A stretch of DNA of 64,000 nucleotides from Nymphaea colorata (Eukaryota; Streptophyta; Magnoliopsida; Nymphaeales; Nymphaeaceae): assembly GCF_008831285.2 (NCBI RefSeq), contig NC_045146.1, positions 23,267,703-23,331,702 of the forward strand. Reading direction: 5' to 3'. This document shows, piece by piece, positions 11,701 to 23,568 of the stretch. The notes beneath the pieces were generated by a model. That model searched no databases, was not told where the DNA came from, and saw only the letters and a list, made by a program, of their open reading frames with translations. The stretch's first letter is position 1. The number at the start of each line of letters is the position of its first letter. A program made the position numbers and the translations under genes.

Positions 11701-14198
11701 ATCAAACATTAGATCAACAATTTAATATTTTCAAAAAGAATGACACAAAACATCATATAAGTTCATCAGTACTCACAACATCAGCTCAAGGAAAAAATAA
11801 ATTATTAAAAATCTTATAGACCGTATCAAACAAAGAAGTCCCCATGAAAGAGGATCTCTTGCAAGTTTTTGGACAAGAAAAACATAACAAACAATCACAG
11901 CAAATAGCATGCTGAAATCAATGAAATCTTATCGGGAAAGGAACACAACTAATAACAACCTGAAGCTGAGCATCATCCAAAGCTGAAACCCACTAAAGCT
12001 TGACAAGACTATATTACCAGTACTAGGCTATTTGTACAACTTTACATGTGAATATCATACCTTGACTTCCTCAAATAGCTTTTTCTCCCACATGTAAAGC
12101 TTCTCTAAGGTTGTTGACAATTTGCGTGTCCTCAACCATGTCACGTCTTCAAAATCCAAAAGAGCAGGTGAAGAATCCTCGGCAGAAGATGGAAGCTGGG
12201 CAGTTCTACTTTTGGATGTGGAAGGCTGTGAAGATAAAATTAATGGGGGAGCAATTGCACCAAGCATCCTCACAGAGGCTGAAAATGCAACAAAGGGGGG
12301 GTCCCAAGCAAGAAAAAGAACATCAGGTGCATCTCGAAGGGGAGAAGTTCCAATTTAGGTCACCAAAAGCAGATTTCAAACGTCTATTCGTAAGCAGCAA
12401 TTGAGCTAGGAGACATAATTTATCCACTCCCGCATATGACAATCTCATGTATTATCTAAAAGGCATGATTAAGTAAACTTATACCAATTCAACCAAGGGA
12501 ACTGTCCGATAGGATTGCAGCGCTTGAAGTAAAATAGAAGAAGACAACTAAACTAAAGACCAATTTCTGAAATGGAACTCACAAGTCTACGAAAGAAGAT
12601 TACTTCCGGTGAGGCTATAAGTTAAAAGATCAGGATAAACGAACCTTTGTGCACAGCATTTCTATGGCGATATGGCAGCTTCCCTACCTCCAGAATCACT
12701 GAGACCTGGTTGCCAGATTCAGCAGCCTTGTCAAACTGAGCCTTTATATGCTTCATTGCCTCGAATGCATCATAAGACCGAGGGAACTCTGCCGCATTGG
12801 TTCGCTCAACCGGCTCATCATTCTCAATCACATTCTTGTCCACCATTTCTGTTCCATCATCTTCTCTATACTCGGAAACTGCGGTTGGCTTCCCCTGATA
12901 GGCCGACTGATCACCACCACCCACCTCCTCATCCTGCAGGACCGAATCTTCTGCCTGGAACTGAACATTCTTCTGACGGTACCAACCAGGATGACCCGTG
13001 AAACCATCCGAAAACTTTTTCTCGCCATGAATTTCCTTCACGACCTCACTCTGGCTATCCTCCTCCAATTCAGGAATCCCCTCTTCTTCCCTAACCTCGC
13101 GAGAATCTCTACTGCCACCATCGCTATATCTTCTCGGCGTATAGGGGGGGTAGAATCCTTCATAAGAATAGAACGGGTTCAGGAAGTCCCACGTCGAGCT
13201 CTTTGCTGGCGGGGGCGGTGGTGGGGCGGCCTGTTCTCTTCGTAAGGGTATGAAGACGAGGAAGCCCCCTGTGCAGGGTAAGCGGGAGGAGGAGCCTTAG
13301 GCGGTGACGAGGATGAGGGGCCGCCAGCACCTCCGAAGAAGACAGGAAAGCCGAAATTGTTCGAGTAATAAGGATAGGATTGCCCCCATTGGACCTCCGG
13401 CGACTGAGGTCGCCCTTCGTAGGCTACCGACTGCATTGGTTTCGAACGCATGAAATACTGGCTAACCTTCTCCCCGGACTGCAGCTGCTCCTCGTAGGCT
13501 ACAGACTGCATCGGTGTCGAGCGCATCAAGTAATGCTTCACCTTCTCTGGCGAGTCCCGACCCTCACTATAAGCTACAGACGGCGTCGACGTTGAAGGCA
13601 TGTAGTATTGGTTCACCTTGGCTGGCAACTGCGGCCGCTCCTCATACGTTGTCGATTGTGGCGGCCTCGAGCGCATGAAATACTGGTTCATCACTGTATA
13701 TGGTGAAGGGTATCCGCCATAGGCATCCATCATATTGGGTTCTTGGAACATTGCAGGAGGCGGTTGTGACTCTCTATTGTGGTGGTGGTCGTGCTCGTGA
13801 TCGTGATCGTGGTCGTGGTCGTGGTCGTGGTCGTCGGACAAGGACTCATCGTCATCGGAATCGAATTGCAGATGGCCAGAGTCCGATCGACCGTGAGACT
13901 CGCCGCCTCCTCCGCTCTGGGGCGCAGAGGCGCTCGGAGACTTCGGCTTAGGGAGCGGAGCAGGGTCGGTTTTCCGGTGAGGAGGGAGGGGGAGCACCGG
14001 CGAGGCCCCGGGGGAGACGTGGTCCGAGTCGAGAAACGCCTCGAGTGCAGCCCCAACCTCCTGGAGGGACCGGATGTAGCTGAGGTGAGCAGCCGAGAGG
14101 AGGTATCGCTGCTGCACAGCCTCTTCGATGAAGCGCGTCCTCTCCCTGCAGAGCGACACCACCGGCAAATCGTCTACCTTCGACCCCGAACAACCCAT
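8705..14198 (-). CDS. DUF630/DUF632 protein, NRG2/REL2-like (apparent 1-nt frameshift in exon 1)
   Basis: Four exons on the minus strand: 14198-12645, 12278-12061, 10593-10370 and 9458-8705, all joined at GT-AG sites. The start is set by MGCSGSK, a Gly-2 N-myristoylation-type N-terminus shared by this family. Residues 1 to about 60 are DUF630. A proline/serine-rich middle follows, with an Asp-His run (13785-13840) and four 25-residue repeats (13392-13688), then the conserved STWDFLNPF motif. DUF632 fills roughly residue 475 to the C-terminus (FDKAAESGNQV, LYMWEKKLFEEVK, HKVERTRTLIRNLSTKI, MWKTMLECH). The frame before the WDFLNPF motif and the frame after it differ. One extra C in the C-run at 13223-13226 would restore PPPPPPPP and give exactly 917 codons including stop. 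As read, translation stops at 13179. Family members are plant-specific: NRG2 acts in nitrate signalling and rice REL2 in leaf shape. They were once annotated as bZIP proteins. Molecular activity is not established from sequence. Confidence 0.92.
9459..12060 (-). other. Introns 2 and 3 of the DUF630/632 gene
   Basis: Intron 2 spans 10594-12060 (1,467 nt) and intron 3 spans 9459-10369 (911 nt); exon 3 lies between. Intron 1 is 12279-12644 (366 nt). Intron 3 contains a near-duplicate of about 33 bp, ACAAGTAACAGCAGATA plus the following GTGAT.TAATG, at about 9510-9541 and 9569-9600. A short GA run is at 11101-11113. Nothing else with coding character is visible. Confidence 0.8.
13206..13232 (-). 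other. Frameshift site in proline-coding C-run of the DUF630/632 gene
   Basis: Upstream coding reads SSSSYPYEEN then CCG CCC CAC CAC, ending at a stop at 13179. The neighbouring frame, one base earlier, reads an uninterrupted proline run into STWDFLNPF and stays open through the splice donor at 12644. The likeliest missing base is a C within the CCCC run (13223-13226 on the plus strand as GGGG). A C7 run further on (13144-13150) is not the cause, because the family motif is in one frame on both sides of it. Sequencing or assembly error is at least as likely as a real null allele. Confidence 0.8.
13392..13688 (-). repeat. Coding tandem repeat, four 75-bp (25-aa) units
   Basis: Units start at 13688, 13613, 13538 and 13463, each exactly 75 bp apart; the last is 72 bp. 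The protein units follow the pattern xQYxMxSxxxxSVAYExxxxSPEKV, for example KHYLMRSTPMQSVAYEE and SQYFMRSKPMQSVAYEG. Exact spacing in frame shows duplication of one unit followed by divergence. From memory, homologues have a related single YxMxSS...YEQRP segment, so this would be a lineage expansion. Confidence 0.9.
13785..13840 (-). repeat. Hexanucleotide repeat encoding an Asp-His run
   Basis: On the plus strand GTGGTC/GTGATC units repeat about eight times. Read on the gene strand they give alternating Asp and His (DHDHDHDHDHDHEHDHHH) after an acidic stretch DSDDDESLSDD. Low-complexity and probably disordered. It lies near residues 120-140 of the DUF630/632 protein. Confidence 0.85.
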
Positions 14199-14483
14199 CG
14201 TCGGAAAACCCCAGAAATTCTGGCCTTCTGACACGGAAACTCTACAAATCCTCCCCTGAATTCACATGGGTAACCCCGAAAAAGCCCCTTTTGGCGACAA
14301 TCTTCTTCTATCTACAACACCCACAAAGCCTTTCCCCTTTCCCTTTCCACTCTCCTCCTCTCTAGGCTTCGTTACTCTGTGTGTCTCTAAGAACATTACC
14401 GCCACCAAGGTCTAGGGTTTCAGTGAAATTGGGACTTTGGTAATTGCAAGAAAAAAGTTAGTGAGGATTAATGCAGGTTCAGT

Positions 14484-14514
<31 letters not shown>

Positions 14515-14640
14515 AGAAGGAGAGAGAAAAAAGGCAGTTTTGGGAGGAGAAAGAGAGAGAGGGGAGGAGGACAGAGTTGAGAAGGGGAATCTTGCCAGCG
14601 GTGAAACCTGTCGTCGCTATGCAGCAGGGGCCCATGAGTG
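14199..14640 (-). promoter_or_regulatory. 5' leader and promoter-proximal region of the DUF630/632 gene
   Basis: Read on the gene strand this is pyrimidine-rich. A (CT)n tract is complementary to GA at 14485-14509, and more CT blocks match 14510-14570. Such GAGA/CTCT tracts are known binding sites for BBR/BPC proteins. A telo-box-like AAACCCTAG (gene strand) lies at about 14411-14419. No clear TATA box is seen. Confidence 0.4.
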
Positions 14641-16720
14641 GGTACACTTTATCTGCATTGTTGTGTTTTTAGGCATTAGCTACTATTCTTCCTCCATCTC
14701 TCGCACCTGTTTTTAATGGAGCTGCCTCTATGATACTAAGATCTCAATAGCATGGATTCAGAAGAATCAGAACTATAAAATAAACAACTCACAAATCTGA
14801 AGTTCGTTTAGTGCCGTGTGATGGAGAAGGGATTAAGCAAGATCCTGGAACACATGGTGTGACTGAGGTGAGACCTTGACTTTTTAAGACGCCCACCACT
14901 CTGCACGTCTTCTACTCAAGAGCAGGAACTATGACGGAACACGATTCTTCGGGAAATACTTCCTTAAGACGCATAATACAGAGAGAGGGAGGGAGTACCC
15001 AAGTTGGCTTCCTCTGCCTTTTGCAGAGTCTGATTGATTGACATCTTTTACCAAAACCATGGGGTTTATCAGATGGTGATGGCAGTAAGACGCCTAGCTA
15101 ATTCTAGTATTCGTTGCTGCGAATCGACCGCGTTTGGTCGGTAATGGAAGTGTAGCATGGGTATTATGAGACCTTCCAAAAGTATAAATAAAATTGATAA
15201 AAAAAAAGAACAGTAAGTTAAAAAAAATAAAAAACAAGGAGAACAGGTAAATTTGGTGGGGGCAGGCAATATCGGTGCCGTCATGTCCCTACAGTTGAAT
15301 TAATTCGGATACATGGGCAGTGAAACAGTGAACAGTAAACAAAGAGAAAGAAAGAGATTGCAGTCATGGTGTCAACTCCACTGACGTTCGTTCCCGAGTG
15401 GACAGGAGAGTGGTTTGCGCTATTGATTAACAGAAGGTAACCAAACAGAAGCATAGGAACGGAATGAATTTGAGAAGAATAATATGGACTGCCTAAGATT
15501 CAGTCTACCCCAACAACGACTACCCACGACCATATTATTATATTATATGATGAACGTTGTTGATAGGGGTGAATGACATAAATAATATAGCTAAGTGTAG
15601 TTAGCATAATTGCTTCTTCCAAGAAGACCCAAGAGAGATATATACTGAACACATCCCCACCTGTAACTCAAACACAGATGCCCTGGATTGGATATTAAAC
15701 CATGAATGGACCAGGACCAACTATCTAAGGTGTATAATTTATTAGGCAGGGTCCCAAATCCCTATACCTGGCTGTAGTAACTGATTGGTACCTGGTTCCC
15801 ACACTCCTGCGCATTCTCTTGTTTGGCAGAAAAAGAGGGCACCAGGTTCTTGCAGTTTGAATTAAACAACACCATATATCTCATGTCCTGCTAGAAAATA
15901 TCCCTGAATTTTTCTGTTTCTGTTTGAAAAGACAGAGAGATTGAAGAAATACAAAATGAAACAAATTTTTAAAGCTTGAAAAGTGGTTGGTTTGGGCTAG
16001 CAGGGGGGTCCAATCTAGAAGAGGATACTAGGGGACCCATACCCATCTTTGTTCTCTACTAGATGAAGCCCCTTTCTCTCGCTAAAGGCAGGGTTTCAAA
16101 CATCAAGAAACGATGATTTGGAAATGTTAGATTTTGATATTACACCAACTTCAAGAAATGCCATGACCAAGTTTTCATAACGTTATAATTGTTTTGTTAG
16201 GTACGAGTGACGTGCTGTAACTCGGAAAAAATATTCGTTCGTAATAGTTGGTGATTTTATCCCTCGTCCTTCCAATCTTTTAGGTCTCGATTATATATCT
16301 TATTAAATTCTTAATTATTTATATGTGGACAGCTTTTTGACATTTTTTTGGAAGTGACTACATCTCCAAAGAAGGAACGTTTTACCTCTGCTAACCGATC
16401 ACGTATAACTTCACCGGTTGCTGTCTAATCTTCCTTCTTCTTTTTTTCCTTCTATTTAATTTGACTTCTCTCTCCCGCCGCCATTAAAAACCAAAACCAA
16501 GTAAAACGAAAACCAGAAAGTAAGAATATGGTGGATGATATGCTTTCTTGATTTTAAGTTTATAAATGTACTTTCCAGTCCCCGTTTACCAACATACTTC
16601 AAACCAAGTTAGATTAATCAATCTCAAATATCCTTCATATTATTCATTTCTCACTTTTCTTATTATTCATAACATGGTCATTAGTTATAATAAGTGCATA
16701 TACGTAGTAATGACATTAAT
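14641..16720. other. Intergenic region, no gene seen
   Basis: AT-rich sequence with many stop codons in all frames. Only short poly-A and AG stretches are visible (for example near 15198-15237). No repeat ends, RNA genes or coding signatures were recognised. Confidence 0.5.
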
Positions 16721-16724
16721 CACA

Positions 16725-17094
16725 GGAATGTCAATAGATCAAATTTGAATTAGGCATAGTGCTTTTCTGGATATTTATTCAAATACAAATAAAAAACAAA
16801 AGTCACATATGAATTCAAAATCCAATTTTACAGTTTGAATCCGATCCAAACCTAATTTTTACATTCATACATGAATCTCAATTTGAATTTTGAACATAAT
16901 CCAGCCCATTGTCAAAATGTAAGAACATTAGATATAAAATATTTATTTAAAACTAAATCATTTGTATATATCTGAATTTGATCGAATGTGATTTTCTAAA
17001 TCTGAATCTGATTTGATTTCTTAATCGGATATTAAATTATTTTTTATATCCAAGATCGCAAAGATCGGATCCAAATCAAATACATGAATACCCC
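16725..17094 (-). mobile_element. MITE-like dispersed repeat, copy A (inverted relative to copy B)
   Basis: The reverse complement of this 370-bp block matches 30944-31308 along its length. Shared strings include AATATCCGATTAAGAAAT, TTTAGTTTTAAATAAA, TCTTACATTTTGA, ATGAATGTAAAAAT and GGATTTTGAA followed by ATGTGACTT. The ends are inverted: the left starts GGAATGTCAATAGATC and the right ends GATCCAAATCAAATACATGAATACCCC. Outside them TAATCA and TGATTA are also complementary. There is no coding capacity, which fits a non-autonomous element. Confidence 0.7.
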
Positions 17095-17394
17095 TGATTA
17101 CCACTGCTTATGTTCCATAATCATGTGTATAAACTAAACTCTAACTTGGGATCACTGGCCCCTTTTCAGTTGGTTTCAAAATGCCCAAAAAAAAAAAAAA
17201 GCAGCAATCATTCACGCACTCACAAGTGTGAACTTACTGTAGACACGTCCCGCCAATTTTCTTTTCCATCTGTGCTACACTCCAAAATCTTACCCTGTCC
17301 TCCATTATTCTCCTCTCCCTTTTGTTCATGGGCCACCGACCCTCTTCTGCATCCACAAAACACAATACCCCTCTCCTTCGCTCGCTTCCTCTTT

Positions 17395-17432
<38 letters not shown>

Positions 17433-17449
17433 AAGAGAGAGAGAGAGAA
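17395..17449. repeat. Compound (TA)n(GA)n microsatellite
   Basis: TA repeats run from 17395 to 17432 with one C interruption at 17405, followed by GA repeats to about 17448. Confidence 0.9.
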
Positions 17450-19690
17450 AGGTTAGACATGACTAATTTGAATGTGCCTTGTTTTTTGTAGTTCTGAACG
17501 TTGCAGAAGAGAGAGAAAGAGAGATCAGATGTGGAAGGGTAAAGCATGACAAACCAACCATGTGGTGTGCCTCTGCTTCTGGTTTTGAATGTAGCAAACT
17601 GTAGAAGTAAATTCAGTGTGACCTACCTACCACCCGCGTCTTTGTATTTTGGCCCTTGAATAAGAGAGAGAGACATAGAGAGAGAAGCCAGCACTGTGGT
17701 ACGTTCTACTGCTGCTCGTTTCGTGCAGAAAGGTCTTTGGTTGGTCCCTCAAGGGGCATATATTCTAACTCCTGGTCTTCCCCCGAGGACAGAGACGCGT
17801 TGAGACCACACCATCTCATCTTCGTCATCCTACCATCGATTCAATTCCTATGCGTGGAATAAGCCATGAACAAAAAACGTTTGTTTCCGCGCAACCCGAG
17901 AAATTTCTTGAAATGAAAGTATGACACCATCAGTAACGAGTGGCGGATATCGATATTCTTTTCACGCATCCTTCCCAAGATATTCCCCATCTCCTTGTGG
18001 GATTTTACTGCAACAAATATACGACGCAGCCTTCACTCCATGGTCGAGAGGATCTCGTGCAGATACAAGGAGAACCAGACATAACCAAATAAATGAATAA
18101 CACGGAAAGTGAAGAGCGAGAAAAAGAAACGAAGGCAAAAGAAAGATGAAAGCGTTGGGCATTCATCATCGCCGGTTCACTTTCAAACCCGAAAAGCTTT
18201 CAGAAGATCTTCCGGTGGTGAAAAATCTCTTCTTTTATCTCCTCGAAATCATTGCCTACTTACATTCTTTGACTTCGTTGGCACCTCTTGTAATGAAGCT
18301 GCGATTCGTCACCTCAATGCCTATAAACCTCTCCCTCTCTTTCGCTCTCTCTACAACACTGTGACTGTGAAGCGGGCGGTGCTTCCAAAGGAGGCCGCAT
18401 CCTTCATGGCCGGCTTGTACGGATCACGTGCAGAGCACGAAGAATGGGGATGATGGATGGAATGGGACGGATACATGCATGCACATGCGGCGCATGATTG
18501 TTGATGTGCCTTTTTGTGCCCATCATGTGTCGCTCACGTGGGGGGCGTCATTGTTTAATACTTTATGCCATGCAAGTTACCACATGGGAAGAAAGGGCAG
18601 AAAAATGAAGGAGAGATGTGAGATGTAGACATTTGGCTATTTGAGTTCTCAATTTTGTTCGCCTCTGGATGCGTTGCTCTTGAGCCATGACGAGCCATGT
18701 GCTGCATTTGGTATGTCGCTGATGTCATACCACTCATATGTACATATATATCCCCCCTTCATGCTCTCCTGCTCAACCATATTTAGAAAAAAATTTATTC
18801 TCTTCCATTAGATCATGTACATATACTCATCCAACTACCACCAATTTTAAATGTTAACTTAATTCATTTTTTTTTATCAAATGTCATTTTAATAAGAGAA
18901 AAATATTTTTACCAAATAAAAGGAAAGCCTTTTAACAGAAGAGAACACAACATTGTGTAGTGTGAGAGAGAGAGGAGAAAAGTGAATGCTTCCGTGCGCC
19001 AGATGACTAGCACTTTGAGAATCAGACAGTTTTTGATCTGTCTTGTTCCGATTAAATCACATTAATTTAACACTGGAAACAGACAGAGTGAAAAGGGAAT
19101 ATATTTGTCCAAAATAACAATTTTTTTTTTACAAAGAAGAAAGCGATCTTTTTAATTTCAATATTTGAGGTAAAATTTTTCTAAAAGATTCACGGAATGG
19201 CTCCCCGGTCTGTTCTTTATCCTTTGCTTGAGAAAAGTGAAAAGATAAGTCTGCTGAACATAAAGGACGTGTAGTGGGGCATGAAGGGTCATTCTTGAGA
19301 GACAACCTTCTTCCCTTCCCTGCCTTTCTTTTTTGTTTTTATTTTGATCAGAAGAAACATATACAAGTATAGATTTTAAGAGACAAAAAAAAGGTTAGGT
19401 AAACAAGAAAGTGATTCAGGCATCCGTCTAATCAATTTCTTCAAAAAGTTGAAGCATTATCATTAGTATTTTAAGCATGAGATGACTAAAGGATGAGATG
19501 ACCAATTGGGTTTTCACATCTTATTGTGATAACATGTTAGAAATTGCAAGGTAAGCATTTAGACATTTTAATGGCCCCTTTCCTGAGGAGGTTGGTGCAC
19601 CAACTTAGAGCAAATGGGTAACAGTTGTGCAGCTGGTCATATATTGCTCATCCAATGGCTTGCATTGGGGGCTCCAAAATAGGTGGTGAT
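17450..19690. other. Intergenic region, no gene seen
   Basis: Contains scattered short ORFs without family resemblance. Short GA runs occur near 17505-17525 and 17664-17685. 18780-19160 is AT-rich with poly-A and poly-T stretches. No transposon ends were recognised. Confidence 0.45.
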
Positions 19691-19901
19691 GCAGTCTTAG
19701 ATTCTTCCAACATAAGGAGGGGAACAGTGGTGCCTTTGGCTCTTGCTCAAGTGATAAGATATTATTTAATTCACCAATGAGAATACATTTGAAAGGTGCA
19801 GTCTTAGATTCTTCCAACATAAGGAGGGGAACAGTGGTGCCTTTGTTCTTGCTAAGTGATAAGATATTATTTCATTCACCAATGAGAATACATTTGAAAG
19901 G
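19691..19901. repeat. Tandem duplication of a 107-bp unit
   Basis: Unit 1 is 19691-19797 and unit 2 is 19798-19901. They begin GCAGTCTTAGATTCTTCC and end AATACATTTGAAAGGT. Unit 2 lacks GC within CTTTGGCTCTTGC and a C within GCTCAAG, and has one A-to-C change in TATTTAATTC. The near-identity shows a recent duplication. Confidence 0.95.
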
Positions 19902-22900
19902 TTTTCACCGCTGATGTATAATTGACATTGCTCACTCATTGAACCCAATACTAGCTACTCAGGTTGGTAGACTGGTGAAAATCTGATTGTTAGTTGGTAG
20001 ATTGATGAAAATTTGGTTGTTAGTTTGATTCTTGTCTGTGTTATTTTTCTCAACTGGTAATGGTATATGTGTGATACTCTAATTAATAGGTATATTATTA
20101 TACCAAATCGGTCACACCCAATACTTTTATCTCAAATAACTTTTTATTTTTTTCATTAGAACATAAAACGTCGAGGTGCAACAACACAATGATTCAAAAT
20201 GCACATCAAAAGATATTGGGGGCAAACATTTCATTATATAAATTCAATTCATACAAAATCACTTCATATTTTTCAATAACACATGTGACAAAGAAACCTC
20301 AAAACCACAACATTGATGTCTAATAAAACAAGACATCAATGAAACCAAAACATGAAGCGCTGACATTACAATAGGACTCAAAATCGCTCTAATAAAATGT
20401 GAGTTGAGCCATCTGATCAACCTGCTACTCCGAGTCCACCAAAACCTGAAAAAGTTAACAACACAAAATTTAGCCACCTCAAGGGTTGGAGGCCTTTAAG
20501 TATCTCCTTCTATTCTTTAAAAATTAAATTTGAAGAAGTTAAACTAAGTTACTTTTCTTCTTTTTTTTTTGTTAGGTTGTCTATTCAAGGAACTCAGCTG
20601 AACCATGTTGTGAAGATCAGCTAAATGCACATTGTGTCGGTTCTTTGTCAATACGACACACCGCTGTTATGGGTTTATGATTTTATTTTCAGAATTAATT
20701 TAAAATATTTAAGTTACTTTTTTAATTCAAAAATAAAAAAATAAACAAACAAAAACCTGCACGTACGAGATCATGCATATCAGCTCATATGCCATGTCGT
20801 TAAGCGAACTGATTGGACAGCAATATCGATATGGACAAACATTGGTTCTTTGTCATTAATATGAGGCCATGGACGAGACCTGGATCCAACGTCGGTGATC
20901 ATCGAGTATAGGATTTTCATGTGAAAGTTGAAATTCCACCCTCAAAATCAAGAGATGAACAGCTGAGGAAAACTTTCATCTTCACTTTCTCACCTTTTGC
21001 CGGCTATGTTCTGAAGAAATAGAAAGAAACAGTACACTTAATTTCTTACCCAAAGACATAGTAACTGTGAAAAGTATATCTTTCCAATTACCCTCAACTA
21101 TGCCTTCTTCCTTCACAGCTTTCTCCTGATCAGCCACATATAGTATCAAAATTCACATTTTCCTGTCAGAAGTTACCCGTCGGTGTAGTTTTCTTCCGTT
21201 CTCAAGTAAGCGGGACAATCATGTAGAAGTGTGAAAATTTTTTCACCTCAATGATTTAAAACGTCCGGAACAACATAGAAAGCTTGTCTTTTTCACATCT
21301 GGCACCCCAAGTTTCCCACTTGAAAACTTGTTTTTTTAGAAGGGTACATGTTTCATGTGAAGTGATTCTATTGTCAGCTTTTTAGGCTGTGCGAAGATGG
21401 CGACCTTGGATCAACAAGAAGGAGCGCATCACCAATGTCGCCGTAAAAGCTGTTTTACCTGTGATATTCTATATACTCTTTAACAATTAACTTATCTGAT
21501 GACAATGAATTAAGATCGGCTCGCCTATTATTTTATACGCTGTGTCAGGAGATAAGGTACGTAAGTCTGGCGATATGCATGTGTATGACACTATGGGGTC
21601 TACACAGAAACATTAAATGCAAGTGGCTCAAGCTAATAATAAAAGACCTGAATAAACTTCAATTTCAGGCTTCCTTTTAGCTTAAAATTTTGAAAAGGTC
21701 ACCATTTTTTGCTTGTTAAATGTAGTCACAGTGATTCTGTGTACGGGTTATTAATTGTCATGTGTTTGAGAACATTGGATCTAGTTCCCACATCTGAAGA
21801 TCAAGAAAACAATGTTCCAGGATCTCAGATCCAAGATTTTCTCATGAAATTTGGTAAACCTACGGACTTTTAACATTTTGGAGACCTGGGCCTCCTCCTT
21901 GGATGAGAATCAAGCTGGGCATATTATATATTCCAACAAAGATCCAAACCTGAGACGGTGAACCCCAGAAAAAGATGGATTTAAACACTCTGGATATTGT
22001 ATTTAGTGTATTATATATGGCCATGACATTTGACTAATTTTAAGATGTAACTAAATGCATACTTCAGTGCTGGGATTTGATGTTGTAGTAACAGGAAAAG
22101 AAAAACAGTAGATTGGCTTTAGTTTAGAAATACCACAACAAATCCCCATATCCCCAACATTGGCAACCATCCGGGCCATAAAAGCTTGAGGTAGCCTTTA
22201 CCCAGTAGAGAACGGTAGCTCAACTTCATTATTATTGAAGGAATAACAGATTGTGAGACAGATGGTTCATGCTTATGACACGAGATGGGAACCTATCGAT
22301 ATTTTAGAAGATTGTGAGTTGGATTTGATACGGATGCTTTGTCATTTTTGACGTCCGTATATACAGGGCTTGATTTCAAACCAGTTTTGAGTATTAGTAT
22401 TCAGATGTGTTCGGACTTGAACTGCTTGCATGGTTCCAGACGAGTCAACTTCTTGAGCAAGCGAGCAAAAGGTTAACAACTCACAACCTAGGAAAAAAGA
22501 CCAAAGGCTACCTTATTCTTCCGTTCTCTGGTGCCCAGGATAGAGACATAGGTGGAGTACAGTAAACCCTTCAAGGAGTGTTGCAATCTCATCGTTTGTA
22601 ATCGTTTGTAGTCACAAGAAGTAGCACCCACTAAAATCAAACTCATAACACATTTCTATCATAACACATTTCTATGTACCGCTTGCCAGATCAGCTAAGT
22701 TATATTTCTTGAGACACAGACAAGCCAACTTCACTAATGGAAAAAGAAAGAACGAGAATTTGTGTTTGTGAAAGGACTACTACGTACGAAAGCTCTAGTT
22801 CGGTGGCGGTCATGTAAGCTACTTGTTTCCTATTTGCTCTACTGCGGAAAGGGAATCACTTTACAATCAGATGCAGAAAAACGAAAGAGCTTTGTTTCCT

Positions 22901-23049
22901 CTTTCAAATTGCCTTTGTAGAAAATAAAAAACAGCCCTATATTCTTTGTAAAGCACGCTTGGTTGTAATCGACAGCCAGCTTTTCGAATCTTGTCTGAGA
23001 ATTGCGTATTAATTAATATATTTGGCATATGATCAACACAAAACAAATG

Positions 23050-23093
<44 letters not shown>

Positions 23094-23500
23094 CATCGTG
23101 AGTGTTGCAAGCAAAGATCGTGACAAATGTCTGGACATAATGTTACTGATAAATGCGATGTAGCTGCTTCTTTATATTATGGGTAATTTATGCTATATAT
23201 ATATACATATATATCTATACACACACTGTGATATTAAGGTTGATACATGGATGCGCCGTTCCATGGACGTAGGTGCAGAATACACCCAACCACATTAGCT
23301 TCTATTTTTTGGCAACCAGCTCCCACTTTGTTATAACCCATAACTGCATCTGACTTTGTTTACTGCATCTGTCTACATGGTTTTGAAATTGGATTGCTAA
23401 TAGTTAACATCCCTGGATATATAACACATGATTTTTCTGGTTTTGGTTGTCTCGTTTATTGGATGCGAATCGTATTTAGCTCCTAACATTGCCTCTGATA
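19902..23500. other. Intergenic region, no gene seen
   Basis: AT-rich DNA with dense stops. Seen here: (AT)19 at 23053-23090, a direct 16-bp duplication of ATAACACATTTCTATC at about 22645-22676, and a duplicated ATCGTTTGTA at about 22591-22610. No coding or RNA gene is supported. Confidence 0.5.
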
Positions 23501-23568
23501 ACATTGTCTCTTCTTCACAAGAATAAATAAAGAAAGGAGCAATCAGTGAGATAACCTTCGAGATGCGT

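Noticed and set aside
13141..13152. C7 run as the source of the DUF630/632 frameshift
   Set aside because: The conserved WDFLNPF segment before it and the sequence after it are in the same frame, so the shift must lie upstream in the proline run.
13779..14231. 150-codon plus-strand ORF rich in Val and Arg
   Set aside because: Antisense shadow of the Asp-His repeat and DUF630 exon.
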